From NCBI RefSeq assembly GCF_029714365.1, contig NZ_CP121659.1, forward strand, positions 2,666,001 through 2,730,000: a DNA stretch of 64,000 bases, given 5' to 3'. Origin of the DNA: Sinorhizobium terangae. Lineage in GTDB: Bacteria > Pseudomonadota > Alphaproteobacteria > Rhizobiales > Rhizobiaceae. The position numbers and the translations under genes were made by a program. Shown here one piece after another: positions 27,149-35,002 of the stretch. Each line of letters begins with the position of its first letter. Positions within the stretch are counted from its first letter, which is position 1. The notes below the pieces were generated by a model. That model had not been told where the DNA came from. It searched no databases and worked only from the letters and a program-made list of their open reading frames with translations.

Positions 27149-28192
27149 TTGTCGAGCCGCCTGCCTCCTCTCAATCCGCTGCGTGCCTTCGAGGCGACGG
27201 CCCGGCGCGGCTCCGTTTCGGCTGCGGCGCGCGAGCTCAACGTCACCCACGGTGCGATCAGCCATCAAATCCGGGCGCTCGAACTCTCGTTCAACGCCAC
27301 GCTTTTTGAGCGCGGCGGCAAACGGCTGAGGCTGACGCCACAGGGCGCCCTGCTGCTGCCGGCCGTCACCCACGCCTTCGCGGAGATCGCCGCCGCCACT
27401 GCCGCCATGACACGCCCCGCGACAAGTGGCGAGCTCAGGATCACCTGCGTCCCGGCGCTGCTCTCCTTCTGGATGATCCCGCGCCTGCATCTGTTCACCG
27501 AACAGTTCCCAGACGTCAGGCTGACGCTGATCGCCTCCAACGATGCGGCACATCTCCATTCGCCCGACGTCGATATCTGCCTGCTCTATGGCGACGGCAA
27601 CTGGAACGACTGCTGGGCGAAGCTTTGGAGCCGCCTTGAGCTTTTCCCGGTCGTCAGCCCCACCCTCCTCAACATGCGGCCGCTGCGCTCCGTGCGAGAT
27701 CTGCGCGACCACGTGATGCTTCACGGCGACGACGGCCGCGAGTGGAACACCTGGCTGGCAGCAGCCGACGCGATCGATCTGCAGCGCGGCCGCCAGCATT
27801 TCATGAGCGACGCGCGGCTTTCGACCGAGGCGGCATTGCACAACCAGGGCGTGGCGCTCGGCGACACGATCACGGCGGGAAGCCTGATCGCGCGCGGCGA
27901 GCTGATCGCGCCCTTCGATCTGACGGTGCCGGCCAATGACGCCTTCTTCGTCGCCTGCCGCAACGAAATCCGTGCCGCGCCGATCGTCCGCGTTTTCATC
28001 GACTGGCTGTTCGCTGCGCTCGAAAGCGATCCGATGCCGGAGCTCCAGGTCTCGGCCCGTACGATCATCCGCAGCCGCATGTCCAGACCGGAAGCCGCGC
28101 AAAAATCGAAAGCGGACAGCTTTCAGCCGATCTCGTCGCCGACGCGAAATCGGCGCCCGGAACGGCCCCCGAAACGCAAGGCCAAATCATAG
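27149..28192 (+). CDS. LysR-family transcriptional regulator (GcvA type)
   Basis: A 347-residue regulator. The N-terminal winged helix is LNPLRAFEATARRGSVSAAARELNVTHGAISHQIRALE, the GcvA/AmpR-like version. The substrate-binding domain follows (GELRITCVPALLSFWMIPRL). The start is a TTG at 27149 with CGGAG about 6 nt upstream. The last 50 residues are a basic, proline-rich tail (RSRMSRPEAAQKSKADSF...RPPKRKAKS) not usual in the family. Divergent from the ureohydrolase and probably its regulator, with a guanidino or amino compound as inducer (inference). Confidence 0.87.
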   Translation: MSSRLPPLNPLRAFEATARRGSVSAAARELNVTHGAISHQIRALELSFNATLFERGGKRLRLTPQGALLLPAVTHAFAEIAAATAAMTRPATSGELRITCVPALLSFWMIPRLHLFTEQFPDVRLTLIASNDAAHLHSPDVDICLLYGDGNWNDCWAKLWSRLELFPVVSPTLLNMRPLRSVRDLRDHVMLHGDDGREWNTWLAAADAIDLQRGRQHFMSDARLSTEAALHNQGVALGDTITAGSLIARGELIAPFDLTVPANDAFFVACRNEIRAAPIVRVFIDWLFAALESDPMPELQVSARTIIRSRMSRPEAAQKSKADSFQPISSPTRNRRPERPPKRKAKS

Positions 28193-28258
28193 ACCGAAAA
28201 GCCTGCAGCGGTTCTTGCTAGCACTTCGCCCACGCTTATCACCAACAGGAAGGTTCAA

Positions 28259-29437
28259 ATGCCGCATTTCAATCCCCTCGTCGAAAAGCTCTCGCCGCCG
28301 CCGGTTCCCTCGGTGCTCGCCTGGGCGAAGACCTATGACGGGGCAAGAGGTCCGCTGATCGATCTCTCGCAGGCGGTGCCGGGCTATCCCGCCCACCCGG
28401 ACATGCTGAAATGGCTGGGCGAGGCATCCGCCTCGACCGCCTATACCGGGTACGGCGCCATCGAGGGCGAGGCGGAATTGCGCGCGGCCTATGCCGCCCA
28501 TGTCGCTGGTCTCTATGGCGCGGCGGTTACGGCCGACAACATTCACATCACCTCCGGCTGCAACCAGGCCTTCATGTGTGCCGTCATGGCGATTGCCGGC
28601 GCCGGCGATACGGTGTTGATGACCAACCCCTATTATTTCAATCAGGAAACGACGCTCGCGATGCTGGGCATCAATGTCGAGCTGGCGCCTTGCGACGCCG
28701 GCGCCGGATTCTTGCCGGAAGTCGAAGAGATCGCCTCAGCGCTTCGGCCGGGCATTCGCGCGCTGGCTCTCGTCTCGCCGAACAACCCCACCGGCGCCGT
28801 CTATCCGCCGGAATTGCTTGAGCGCATCCACGAAGCCTGCCGCAGGAACAACACCTGGCTGATCCTCGACGAGACCTATCGCGACTTCCTGCCATCGGCG
28901 GATGTCGCGCCGCACGGCCTGCTTCGGGCAAGGGGCTGGCAGGACAGCTTCATCGGCCTCTACAGTTTTTCGAAATCTTTCTGCATCCCCGGCCACCGCC
29001 TCGGCGCGATCACCGCCGGTTCGGCGCTCGTCGAACAGATCACCAAGATCATGGACAACCTGCAGATCTGTGCTCCGCGCGCCGCGCAGGCGGCTGTCGC
29101 GAAAGCCATTCCGGCGCTTGCAGCCTGGCGGCTTGCAAACCGTGTTGAAATCGCCGCACGCGCCGATGCGCTCAGGGACGTCATGAGCCGGCTGCCGAAA
29201 TGGAAACTGCAGGCGGTCGGGGCCTATTTCGCCTATATCCGCCACCCCTTCCCCGATATCGATTCGCAGTTCGTTGCCGAGAAACTGGCGAAGCTTGCCG
29301 GCGTAGTCTGCCTGCCGGGTGATTATTTCGGCGAGGGCCAGGAAAACTACCTGCGCTTTGCTTTCGCCAATGCCGATGTGGCGACGATACGCAAGCTCGA
29401 AGAACGGCTCGCGGGCTTCGAACTGCCCGGCATCTGA
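28259..29437 (+). CDS. PLP-dependent aminotransferase, class I/II
   Basis: A 392-residue fold-type I aminotransferase. It has the PLP-phosphate and ring contacts ITSGCNQAF and NPYYFNQET, the SPNNPTGAVYPPE loop, the Asp in LILDETYRDF, and the Schiff-base Lys in SFSKSFCIPGHRLG. The C-terminal ENYLRFAFAN carries the carboxylate-binding Arg. AGGAAGG lies 6 nt before the ATG. The donor amino acid is not clear from sequence. It is 66 bp downstream of lysR on the same strand and may be co-regulated. It is convergent with the EamA exporter, 6 bp between stops. Confidence 0.86.
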   Translation: MPHFNPLVEKLSPPPVPSVLAWAKTYDGARGPLIDLSQAVPGYPAHPDMLKWLGEASASTAYTGYGAIEGEAELRAAYAAHVAGLYGAAVTADNIHITSGCNQAFMCAVMAIAGAGDTVLMTNPYYFNQETTLAMLGINVELAPCDAGAGFLPEVEEIASALRPGIRALALVSPNNPTGAVYPPELLERIHEACRRNNTWLILDETYRDFLPSADVAPHGLLRARGWQDSFIGLYSFSKSFCIPGHRLGAITAGSALVEQITKIMDNLQICAPRAAQAAVAKAIPALAAWRLANRVEIAARADALRDVMSRLPKWKLQAVGAYFAYIRHPFPDIDSQFVAEKLAKLAGVVCLPGDYFGEGQENYLRFAFANADVATIRKLEERLAGFELPGI

Positions 29438-29443
29438 AGAGGG

Positions 29444-30331
29444 TTATCCACGGCGGGCGATCAAGATCCCGACGAGCACGATCGCTCCGCCGATCGCCTG
29501 GGCGAGGCCAACCGGTTCGCTGAGCAGCACCCAGGCGAGGATCGCCGCCACAACCGGCTGCAAGAGCAGCGTCAAGGACGAGAAGGCGGCCGGCAGATAG
29601 GCGAGCGCATAGGTGATCGCCACCTGTCCGCCTGCATGGCTGACGAAGGCGAGACCGAACACCATCGCCCATCCGAAGGCAGTTGCCGGAAAGAGCGACG
29701 GTTCGGCGACAAGCGTCATCGGCAGCATGCAGACAGCGGCAGAGGCCGTGCTCCAGATCATGATCCGGTTGGTGTCGAAGCGGCTCCGCAATTTACCGAT
29801 CGCAAGGATATAGGCCGCGTAGAACATGGCGGCGATGACCGCGATGCCATCGCCGAGGACATCACCGCCAGCAAGCGCGACCGGCCCACCCTTCAGGATC
29901 ACGACGCCGACGATGGCTGTGGCGAGCCCCGCGACAAAGACGCCGCTGACCGGCGCCCGAAACAGCGCCCAGCCCGCGAGTGTGACAAAGACCGGCGCAA
30001 GGTTTGCGAGCAGCGTCGCATTGGCAACGGAGGTCATGGTCAGCGAGAGGTGCCAGGCGGCGAGGTCGATTGCGAGAAAGACGCCGGGCAGGATGAGCAT
30101 GGCGTAGTCGGAAAATCGCTGCGGCCGCCTGTCGCTCGCCGACCCGTTGCGCAACCACGACCAGGCCACAAGCGGGATCAGCGCCAGGGCGACGCGCCAG
30201 AAGGCGGTCGCCATCGGCCCTACTTCGGAAAGCCGCACGAAGATCGGCGATCCGCCGATGGCGGCACCGCCGAGCAGCAGCGCTGTCATCGCAATCGAGC
30301 TGCGGGAAGAAACGGAAGCGGCTTGGGTCAC
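29444..30331 (-). CDS. EamA/DMT-family membrane transporter
   Basis: A 295-residue protein with ten predicted transmembrane helices in two EamA repeats. The first begins LLLGGAAIGGSPIFVRLSEVGPMATAFWRVALALIPL, the second near ALAGGDVLGDGIAVIAAMFYAAYILAIGKL. Members export amino acids or metabolites, or act as unknown drug/metabolite transporters. The final EPVGLAQAIGGAIVLVGILIARRG is typical. No specific substrate can be given. Confidence 0.85.
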   Translation of the reverse strand: MTQAASVSSRSSIAMTALLLGGAAIGGSPIFVRLSEVGPMATAFWRVALALIPLVAWSWLRNGSASDRRPQRFSDYAMLILPGVFLAIDLAAWHLSLTMTSVANATLLANLAPVFVTLAGWALFRAPVSGVFVAGLATAIVGVVILKGGPVALAGGDVLGDGIAVIAAMFYAAYILAIGKLRSRFDTNRIMIWSTASAAVCMLPMTLVAEPSLFPATAFGWAMVFGLAFVSHAGGQVAITYALAYLPAAFSSLTLLLQPVVAAILAWVLLSEPVGLAQAIGGAIVLVGILIARRG

Positions 30332-30448
30332 GGCGAAGTCCAGCGAAGTCGACTTAGGGCAAGCGCCGCGGGATCAGGGGCGCCGCAAGCCAGCTATCAG
30401 AACCGGACGGCCAACAACAGCCAACAACAGCTAATTTAGCGACAAAAA

Positions 30449-30475
30449 TCAGCCGGCGCGGCAAGCACCGGCTGA
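30449..30475 (-). terminator. intrinsic terminator of the aldehyde dehydrogenase gene
   Basis: Arms TCAGCCGG (30449-30456) and CCGGCTGA (30468-30475) enclose an 11-nt loop; the minus strand continues with TTTTTGTC. It begins 19 bp after the stop codon. A short direct repeat (CCAACAACAG twice, about 30412-30431) lies just downstream. Confidence 0.8.
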
Positions 30476-30493
30476 ATCTCGGCATGGCGAGGA

Positions 30494-31927
30494 TCAGGCT
30501 GCGTCCGGCACGTGGACGGTTTTCACTTCGAGGAAATCCTCAAGGCCGAACAGGCCGCCTTCGCGGCCATTGCCGGACTGCTTGTAGCCGCCGAAGGGGC
30601 TGCCATAGCGATGCGGGCCGCCGTTAATGTGGACCATGCCCGCGCGCAGCCTTGCGGCGACCCGTTCGGCCCGTTTCGGGTGGCCCGTCTGGACGTAGGC
30701 AGCGAGCCCGTAATTGGTATCGTTGGCGATCCGGATCGCCTCCTCTTCCGTATCGAAGGGAATGATCGCCAGCACCGGACCGAAGATCTCTTCACGTGCG
30801 ATGCGCATGGTGTTGTCGACGTCGGCAAAGATCGTCGGTTTGACGAAATAGCCCCTCTCGAAGCCCTCCGGCTTGCCCACGCCACCGACGAGCAATTTCG
30901 CACCTTCGGCAATGCCCGCCTCGATCAGCGCCTGCACGCGGCCATATTGGATGTGGCTGACGAGCGGCCCGATGTGCGAGCCCTCCTTCGTGGGATCGCC
31001 GACCCTGGCTTCGGCGCCGACGCGTCTCGCCATCTGCACCACCCTCTCATAGACGCCGCGCTCCACCAGCATGCGCGTCGGCGCGTCGCAGGACTGGCCG
31101 GAATTGTTGAAGCATTCGAGAATGCTGCCGGTGACGCGTTCCTCGAGGTCGGCGTCGGCAAAGACGATGTTCGGCGACTTGCCGCCAAGTTCCAGCGTGA
31201 CGCGCTTGACCGTCTCGGCCGCATCCTTGCTGACGGCGATGCCGGCCCGGGTCGAACCGGTAAACGACATCATGTCGATGTCCTTGTGCTTCGACAGCGC
31301 GGCACCGGCGTTGATGCCGTCGCCGTTGACGAGATTGAAGACACCCGCCGGGAAGCCTGCCTCATGGATCATCTCCGCATAGAGCATGGCGTTGAGCGGC
31401 GTGAATTCGCTCGGCTTCAGGACGCAGGTGCAGCCGGTCGCAAGCGCCGGCACCACCTTCAGCGCGATCTGGTTGATCGGCCAGTTCCAGGGCGTGATCA
31501 GCCCGCAAACGCCGATCGGCTCACGCAGCATGACATCACCGTTCGGCAGCCGGTCGCGCGTCTTCAAGCGTTTCAGCGCGTCGATGAAACCCTGCAGGTG
31601 GCCGACGCCGACATCGGCCTGTTGCTCCCGCGCCATCGTCGCCGGGGCGCCCAACTCCATCGTTATTGTCGCGGCCATTTCGTCATAGCGGCGCTTGTAG
31701 ATCGAGAGCAGCTTTTCGAGCAGCGCCAGACGCTCCTCGACGCTGGTCTGGCTATAGGTTGCGAAGGCCTCCTTCGCCGCGGCGACGGCGCGGTCGACAT
31801 CTGCAGCACTGCCCATGGAAATCACGGCAACCGCTTGCTCGGTCGCCGGATTCAGGACCTCCAGATCATTCGGTTCGACCGGACCGACCCATTCGCCGTT
31901 GATGTAGAATTTTCTCTTGTCGAGCAT
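30494..31927 (-). CDS. aldehyde dehydrogenase family protein
   Basis: A 477-residue NAD(P)-dependent aldehyde dehydrogenase. It has the oxyanion Asn in LITPWNWP, the general-base Glu in VTLELGGKSPNIVFAD and the nucleophilic Cys in NNSGQSCDAPTRM. The start at 31927 (MLDKRKFYINGEW) follows the strong GGAGGAGAAGGG; the longer frame to 32026 has no homology. The C-terminal PHRYGSPFGGYKQSGNGREGG fits the broad betaine/aminoaldehyde/semialdehyde group. Given ureohydrolase and puuAB nearby, an aminoaldehyde substrate is plausible but not shown. It is monocistronic with its own terminator. Confidence 0.86.
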   Translation of the reverse strand: MLDKRKFYINGEWVGPVEPNDLEVLNPATEQAVAVISMGSAADVDRAVAAAKEAFATYSQTSVEERLALLEKLLSIYKRRYDEMAATITMELGAPATMAREQQADVGVGHLQGFIDALKRLKTRDRLPNGDVMLREPIGVCGLITPWNWPINQIALKVVPALATGCTCVLKPSEFTPLNAMLYAEMIHEAGFPAGVFNLVNGDGINAGAALSKHKDIDMMSFTGSTRAGIAVSKDAAETVKRVTLELGGKSPNIVFADADLEERVTGSILECFNNSGQSCDAPTRMLVERGVYERVVQMARRVGAEARVGDPTKEGSHIGPLVSHIQYGRVQALIEAGIAEGAKLLVGGVGKPEGFERGYFVKPTIFADVDNTMRIAREEIFGPVLAIIPFDTEEEAIRIANDTNYGLAAYVQTGHPKRAERVAARLRAGMVHINGGPHRYGSPFGGYKQSGNGREGGLFGLEDFLEVKTVHVPDAA

Positions 31928-32209
31928 TCCCTTCTCCTCCCCGTACGGCTCCGAATGGAAGGTGACGTCATCCTCGAGACGCTCACCGCATGCCAGTCTT
32001 CCGGAGCAAACCGCCGCATATGTCACATGTTCACGTTTGCGGCGGGCAGGCTACGACGTTGGCAGCCCGGACCGCAAGCGGAACGATCGCGTCATTGGCG
32101 ACACCGGCCGATGCGCGACGAGCGTCCGGTCTGTCGCCGCACGCGCCATGCCGACAAGGGCGGAGGAAAGGGATAAAGGGGGCATGGTCGAGAGGACGCC
32201 GCACCGGCG
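31928..32209. other. intergenic region upstream of the aldehyde dehydrogenase
   Basis: No gene is supported in these 282 bases. The aldehyde dehydrogenase promoter should lie here. Open frames crossing it are basic, low in membrane or domain character and overlap one another on both strands. A 7-bp hairpin GACGCCG-CAC-CGGCGTC at 32195-32211 touches the stop codon of the small membrane gene on its right side. Confidence 0.4.
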
Positions 32210-32359
32210 TCAGATCGCCCCGATGATGAGCGCTGCGAGAAAAGTGAATGCCGCCGCAATAGCAACGGTGTGAGGAATGAGATTGCCCCGCGAGCGTCGC
32301 GCCGGTAGGGCAGAGTAGATCGTGTAGCGGGATTGGGTCGTCGCCTTGATCGCGTGCAT
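32210..32359 (-). CDS. putative 49-residue single-span membrane protein
   Basis: Reading the minus strand from an ATG at 32359 gives a 49-residue peptide starting MHAIKATTQSRYTIYSAL. A basic stretch (PARRSRGN) follows, then one hydrophobic helix (HTVAIAAAFTFLAALIIGAI) to the stop at 32210. GGAGAGG lies 4 nt upstream of the ATG. The positive-inside pattern (basic cytoplasmic N-terminus, C-terminal anchor) is coherent. The gene is isolated between aldehyde dehydrogenase and the transglutaminase-fold gene, and an AT-rich inverted repeat at 32398-32426 may be its promoter or operator. Function unknown. It could be chance, but ribosome site plus membrane segment make it better than a random frame. 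Confidence 0.5.
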   Translation of the reverse strand: MHAIKATTQSRYTIYSALPARRSRGNLIPHTVAIAAAFTFLAALIIGAI

Positions 32360-32397
32360 CTTGCCTCTCCGCTGTTTCGCAGTAGTTATGTTCTCCT

Positions 32398-32426
32398 ATA
32401 TTATCCATTGAGTATATAGATAATAT
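32398..32426. promoter_or_regulatory. AT-rich inverted repeat upstream of the small membrane gene
   Basis: ATATTATC (32398-32405) and GATAATAT (32419-32426) are perfect 8-bp arms with a 13-bp spacer, in a strikingly AT-rich island of otherwise GC-rich sequence. It lies 39 bp upstream of the small ORF and 56 bp downstream of the transglutaminase-fold gene's stop. A promoter or operator role is inferred. Confidence 0.45.
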
Positions 32427-32481
32427 TTTTCGCAGATCACGCCGGAAGTGAAAAATCCGTTTACGGGGGTCTTGGCTACGC

Positions 32482-33396
32482 TCAATGCCTATTGCGGTCG
32501 CGCTCCCGGAGATGTCGCGACCAGGTTTCGCTGAACCAGGGCGTCAATAGCGAAACGTCTGCCGTGCTGTGCGGCCGGGTGAGCGAGACATCGGTTTCTA
32601 CCGAGGTCCACACGGTAAAGACCGTAAGTTCATGCTTCCCGAAGGTCTGGATCAACGGGATGTCCGCCGCGTCGCGGCCGCGCGCGACGGGAATGCGGCC
32701 GATGCGCCGCGCATTGTTCTTGGCATCGAACGTATACCAGCGATCGCCGAGAAAGACCTCGAACCAGGCATTGAAATCCATCGGTGCCGGGCTCTCGGGT
32801 ACGCCGACATTGGTCATGTAGCCGTTCACGTAGCGCGCCGGCATGTTCATGCAGCGGCAAAGAGCGATGGCCAGATGAGCATAGTCGCGGCTGACGCCCA
32901 GGCGGCCTTCGTGCGCCTCGACGGCCGTGCGCATTGCCTGCGCATAGCCATAGCTGAAAACCAGCCGATCATGGACATAGTCGCAGATCGCCTGGACGCG
33001 CTGCCATCCGGCGGGAACATCGCCGAAAAGCTTCCACGCGAGCGCGCCGAGGCGGTCGGTCTCGCAATAGCGGCTGGCGGAAAGATAAGGCAGCCATGCG
33101 GGTGGCAGCCTTTCCACGGGCGCGGCCTCCGCTAGCGGATCCGAGATATCAGGCCTGCCGTCGTCCTTGATCACGGCGTCATAGCCGAGCTTGGTTTCGC
33201 CTGCATGCAAGACCATCCGCAGGCAGGCGTTTCCGTGGGGGTCAGTGATTTCCTCCATCGCCAGTATCGGTGATGCGACAGGGCCGCGCTCCCGGACGAT
33301 GTCGTCACGCCGTTCGGGTACAACCGAAAGATAGGTCATCATCGGCGTCGGCTGCGTGCACCGAACGCCGATCTCATAACCGAAGCGTATGAACAT
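32482..33396 (-). CDS. transglutaminase-fold protein with altered catalytic triad
   Basis: A 304-residue protein of the bacterial transglutaminase-like family (N-terminal beta domain, then papain-like core). The core is recognisable: AICDYVHDRLVFSYG, GRLGVSRDYAHLAIALCRCMNMPARYVNGYM, PMDFNAWFEVFLGDRWYTFDAKNNARRIGRI. The position usually occupied by the nucleophilic Cys (GVC-R-D) is Ser169, encoded AGC, and the usual catalytic His before AWFE is Asn209 (AAT). The Asp of the triad, D224, is retained. Cys180 and Cys182 nearby could not replace the nucleophile in the normal fold. The reading frame is otherwise intact, so this looks like a maintained non-peptidase homologue, not a decayed gene. Its role is unknown. 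It lies 292 bp downstream of puuB. Confidence 0.78.
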   Translation of the reverse strand: MFIRFGYEIGVRCTQPTPMMTYLSVVPERRDDIVRERGPVASPILAMEEITDPHGNACLRMVLHAGETKLGYDAVIKDDGRPDISDPLAEAAPVERLPPAWLPYLSASRYCETDRLGALAWKLFGDVPAGWQRVQAICDYVHDRLVFSYGYAQAMRTAVEAHEGRLGVSRDYAHLAIALCRCMNMPARYVNGYMTNVGVPESPAPMDFNAWFEVFLGDRWYTFDAKNNARRIGRIPVARGRDAADIPLIQTFGKHELTVFTVWTSVETDVSLTRPHSTADVSLLTPWFSETWSRHLRERDRNRH

Positions 33397-33459
33397 CTCC
33401 GACCTCCCTGATCAACCGCAGGCCCGCGGACAGGGGCGTGAATGCCCGAGGCACACTCT

Positions 33460-33564
33460 ACTGCATGTTTCCTCGAATCATCGCCGATTTGAGGATAAAA
33501 ACATGCATTAATTCAAAGTGCTACAGCGTCCTTTGCGCGTCTGATAAGACGCGCGGCGCTGTGG
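33460..33564 (+). repeat. RIME-like repeat, best-preserved copy
   Basis: Module 1 is a dyad, ACTGCATGTTTCCT...AGGATAAAAACATGCAT. A short unit AATTCAAAGTGCT follows, then module 2, ACAGCGTCCTTT, with the perfect hairpin GCGCGTCT-GATA-AGACGCGC (33535-33554) closed by ACAGCG and CGCTGT. This copy best defines the consensus of the elements in the window. It occupies much of the 292-bp gap between puuB and the transglutaminase-fold gene; the remaining bases show no gene. Confidence 0.78.
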
Positions 33565-33688
33565 CGGCACGCCGGACATCGCCCCCAATCTGGATGCGCC
33601 GGTCAGGCGGTCCGGCCGAAAAATTCTACCGCATCACCGGCCGGGAAGGAATCGATTTGAAGCGCGCGTCCGTCGCAACTTCGGCCAT

Positions 33689-35002
33689 TCACCAGCCAAC
33701 AACATCCTTGAAGGAATACCACCAGGAACCGATCGTCGAATATTGCGCGCGGAACATCCGCCCGCCCGGGAACGGATACCACGGCAGCTTCTCGAAGACG
33801 TCGAAACGCGCGGTGTCGCCATCGATCGCCTCGGCGAGCGTGCGGCCGAAAAGGTGGGAACCGGTGACGCCATGGCCGCTATAGCCATGGGCGAAATAGG
33901 TATTGGCGCCGATGCGCCCCATCTGCGGCACGCGCGTAAAGGAAAGCGCGAAATTGCCGCTCCAGGCGTAGTCGATCTTCACGCCTTTGAGCCGCGGAAA
34001 AACCTTTTCGAGATTGGGTTTGAGCTTGGCTACGACATCCGCCGGATCCGTGCCGCCATAGACGGTGCCGCCGCCGAAAATCATGCGCTTGTCGGCCGAC
34101 AGCCTGAAATAGTCGAGAATATAGCGCACGTCCTCGACGCACATGTCACTCGGGATCAGCGAATGGGCGAGCTCCTCACCGAGCGGCGCCGTTGTGATCA
34201 TTTGGGTCGAGACGGGCATGACCCGCGAGACGAGCTTCGGCACGGCATCGCCGAGATAGGCGTTGCCGCAGAGTACGACGATGCGGGCGCTGACCTCCCC
34301 TTCTTGCGTGTAGACCGTCGGCCGTGCTGCCTCGTGGTCGACGCGGACAACTGGCGACATCTCGTAGATCGTGCCGCCCAGGTCCTCGAAGGCACGGGCC
34401 TCGCCGAGGACGAGGTTGAGCGGGTGCATGTGGCCGCCCGTCGTGTCGAGCATGCCGCCGCAATAGGCATCGGAATTGACGAGCTTTCTGAGCGCCTCGC
34501 GGTCGAGAAGCTGATGGTCGTCCATTCCGTATTTGCGCCAGAGCGCTTGCTTGGCCTCCAGTTCCTTCATATGCGCGGCGGTATAGGCGGCATAGATGTT
34601 GCCGGGCTTCAGGTCGCAGTCGATCTGGTACTGGCTGACGAGCCGGCGGATGATCCGCCCACCCTCCTGCACCAGGCCGCCGATGAAACGGGCCGCGTCC
34701 TCGCCGTAGCGGCGCTGGATCGTCGACAGGCTGGCGTTGAGGCCGTTGACCACCTGGCCGCCATTGCGGCCCGAAGCGCCCCACCCCACCTGCGCGCCTT
34801 CGATCACAGCGACCTTGTAGCCTTTTTCGGCGAGATGGATTGCCGTCGACAGGCCCGAATAGCCGGCGCCGACGACGCAGATGTCGGTATCGGTGCGGCC
34901 CTGAAGCCTGACCGGGGTACGGATGATGTTGCGGGAGGCGGCGTAATAGCTCGTCGGGTAACTGCCGTCGCCAGCGTAGGATTTCTTTGCGCTTGCCATC
35001 AT
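33689..35002 (-). CDS. puuB: PuuB-like gamma-glutamylputrescine oxidoreductase (FAD)
   Basis: A 437-residue FAD-dependent amine oxidoreductase of the DAO family. The Rossmann motif is ICVVGAGYSGLSTAIHLAEKGYKVAVIE (about residues 41-68), followed by GASGRNGGQVVNGL, characteristic of the PuuB/YncW-type group. The C-terminal FAD contact is YFAHGYSGHGVTGSHLFGRTLAEAI. PuuB oxidises gamma-glutamylputrescine to the aldehyde with release of ammonia and peroxide. Its ATG overlaps the puuA stop by 4 nt, so the two enzymes are translationally coupled in pathway order. Aldehyde-dehydrogenase and hydrolase steps (puuC, puuD) are not in this operon. Confidence 0.85.
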   Translation of the reverse strand: MMASAKKSYAGDGSYPTSYYAASRNIIRTPVRLQGRTDTDICVVGAGYSGLSTAIHLAEKGYKVAVIEGAQVGWGASGRNGGQVVNGLNASLSTIQRRYGEDAARFIGGLVQEGGRIIRRLVSQYQIDCDLKPGNIYAAYTAAHMKELEAKQALWRKYGMDDHQLLDREALRKLVNSDAYCGGMLDTTGGHMHPLNLVLGEARAFEDLGGTIYEMSPVVRVDHEAARPTVYTQEGEVSARIVVLCGNAYLGDAVPKLVSRVMPVSTQMITTAPLGEELAHSLIPSDMCVEDVRYILDYFRLSADKRMIFGGGTVYGGTDPADVVAKLKPNLEKVFPRLKGVKIDYAWSGNFALSFTRVPQMGRIGANTYFAHGYSGHGVTGSHLFGRTLAEAIDGDTARFDVFEKLPWYPFPGGRMFRAQYSTIGSWWYSFKDVVGW

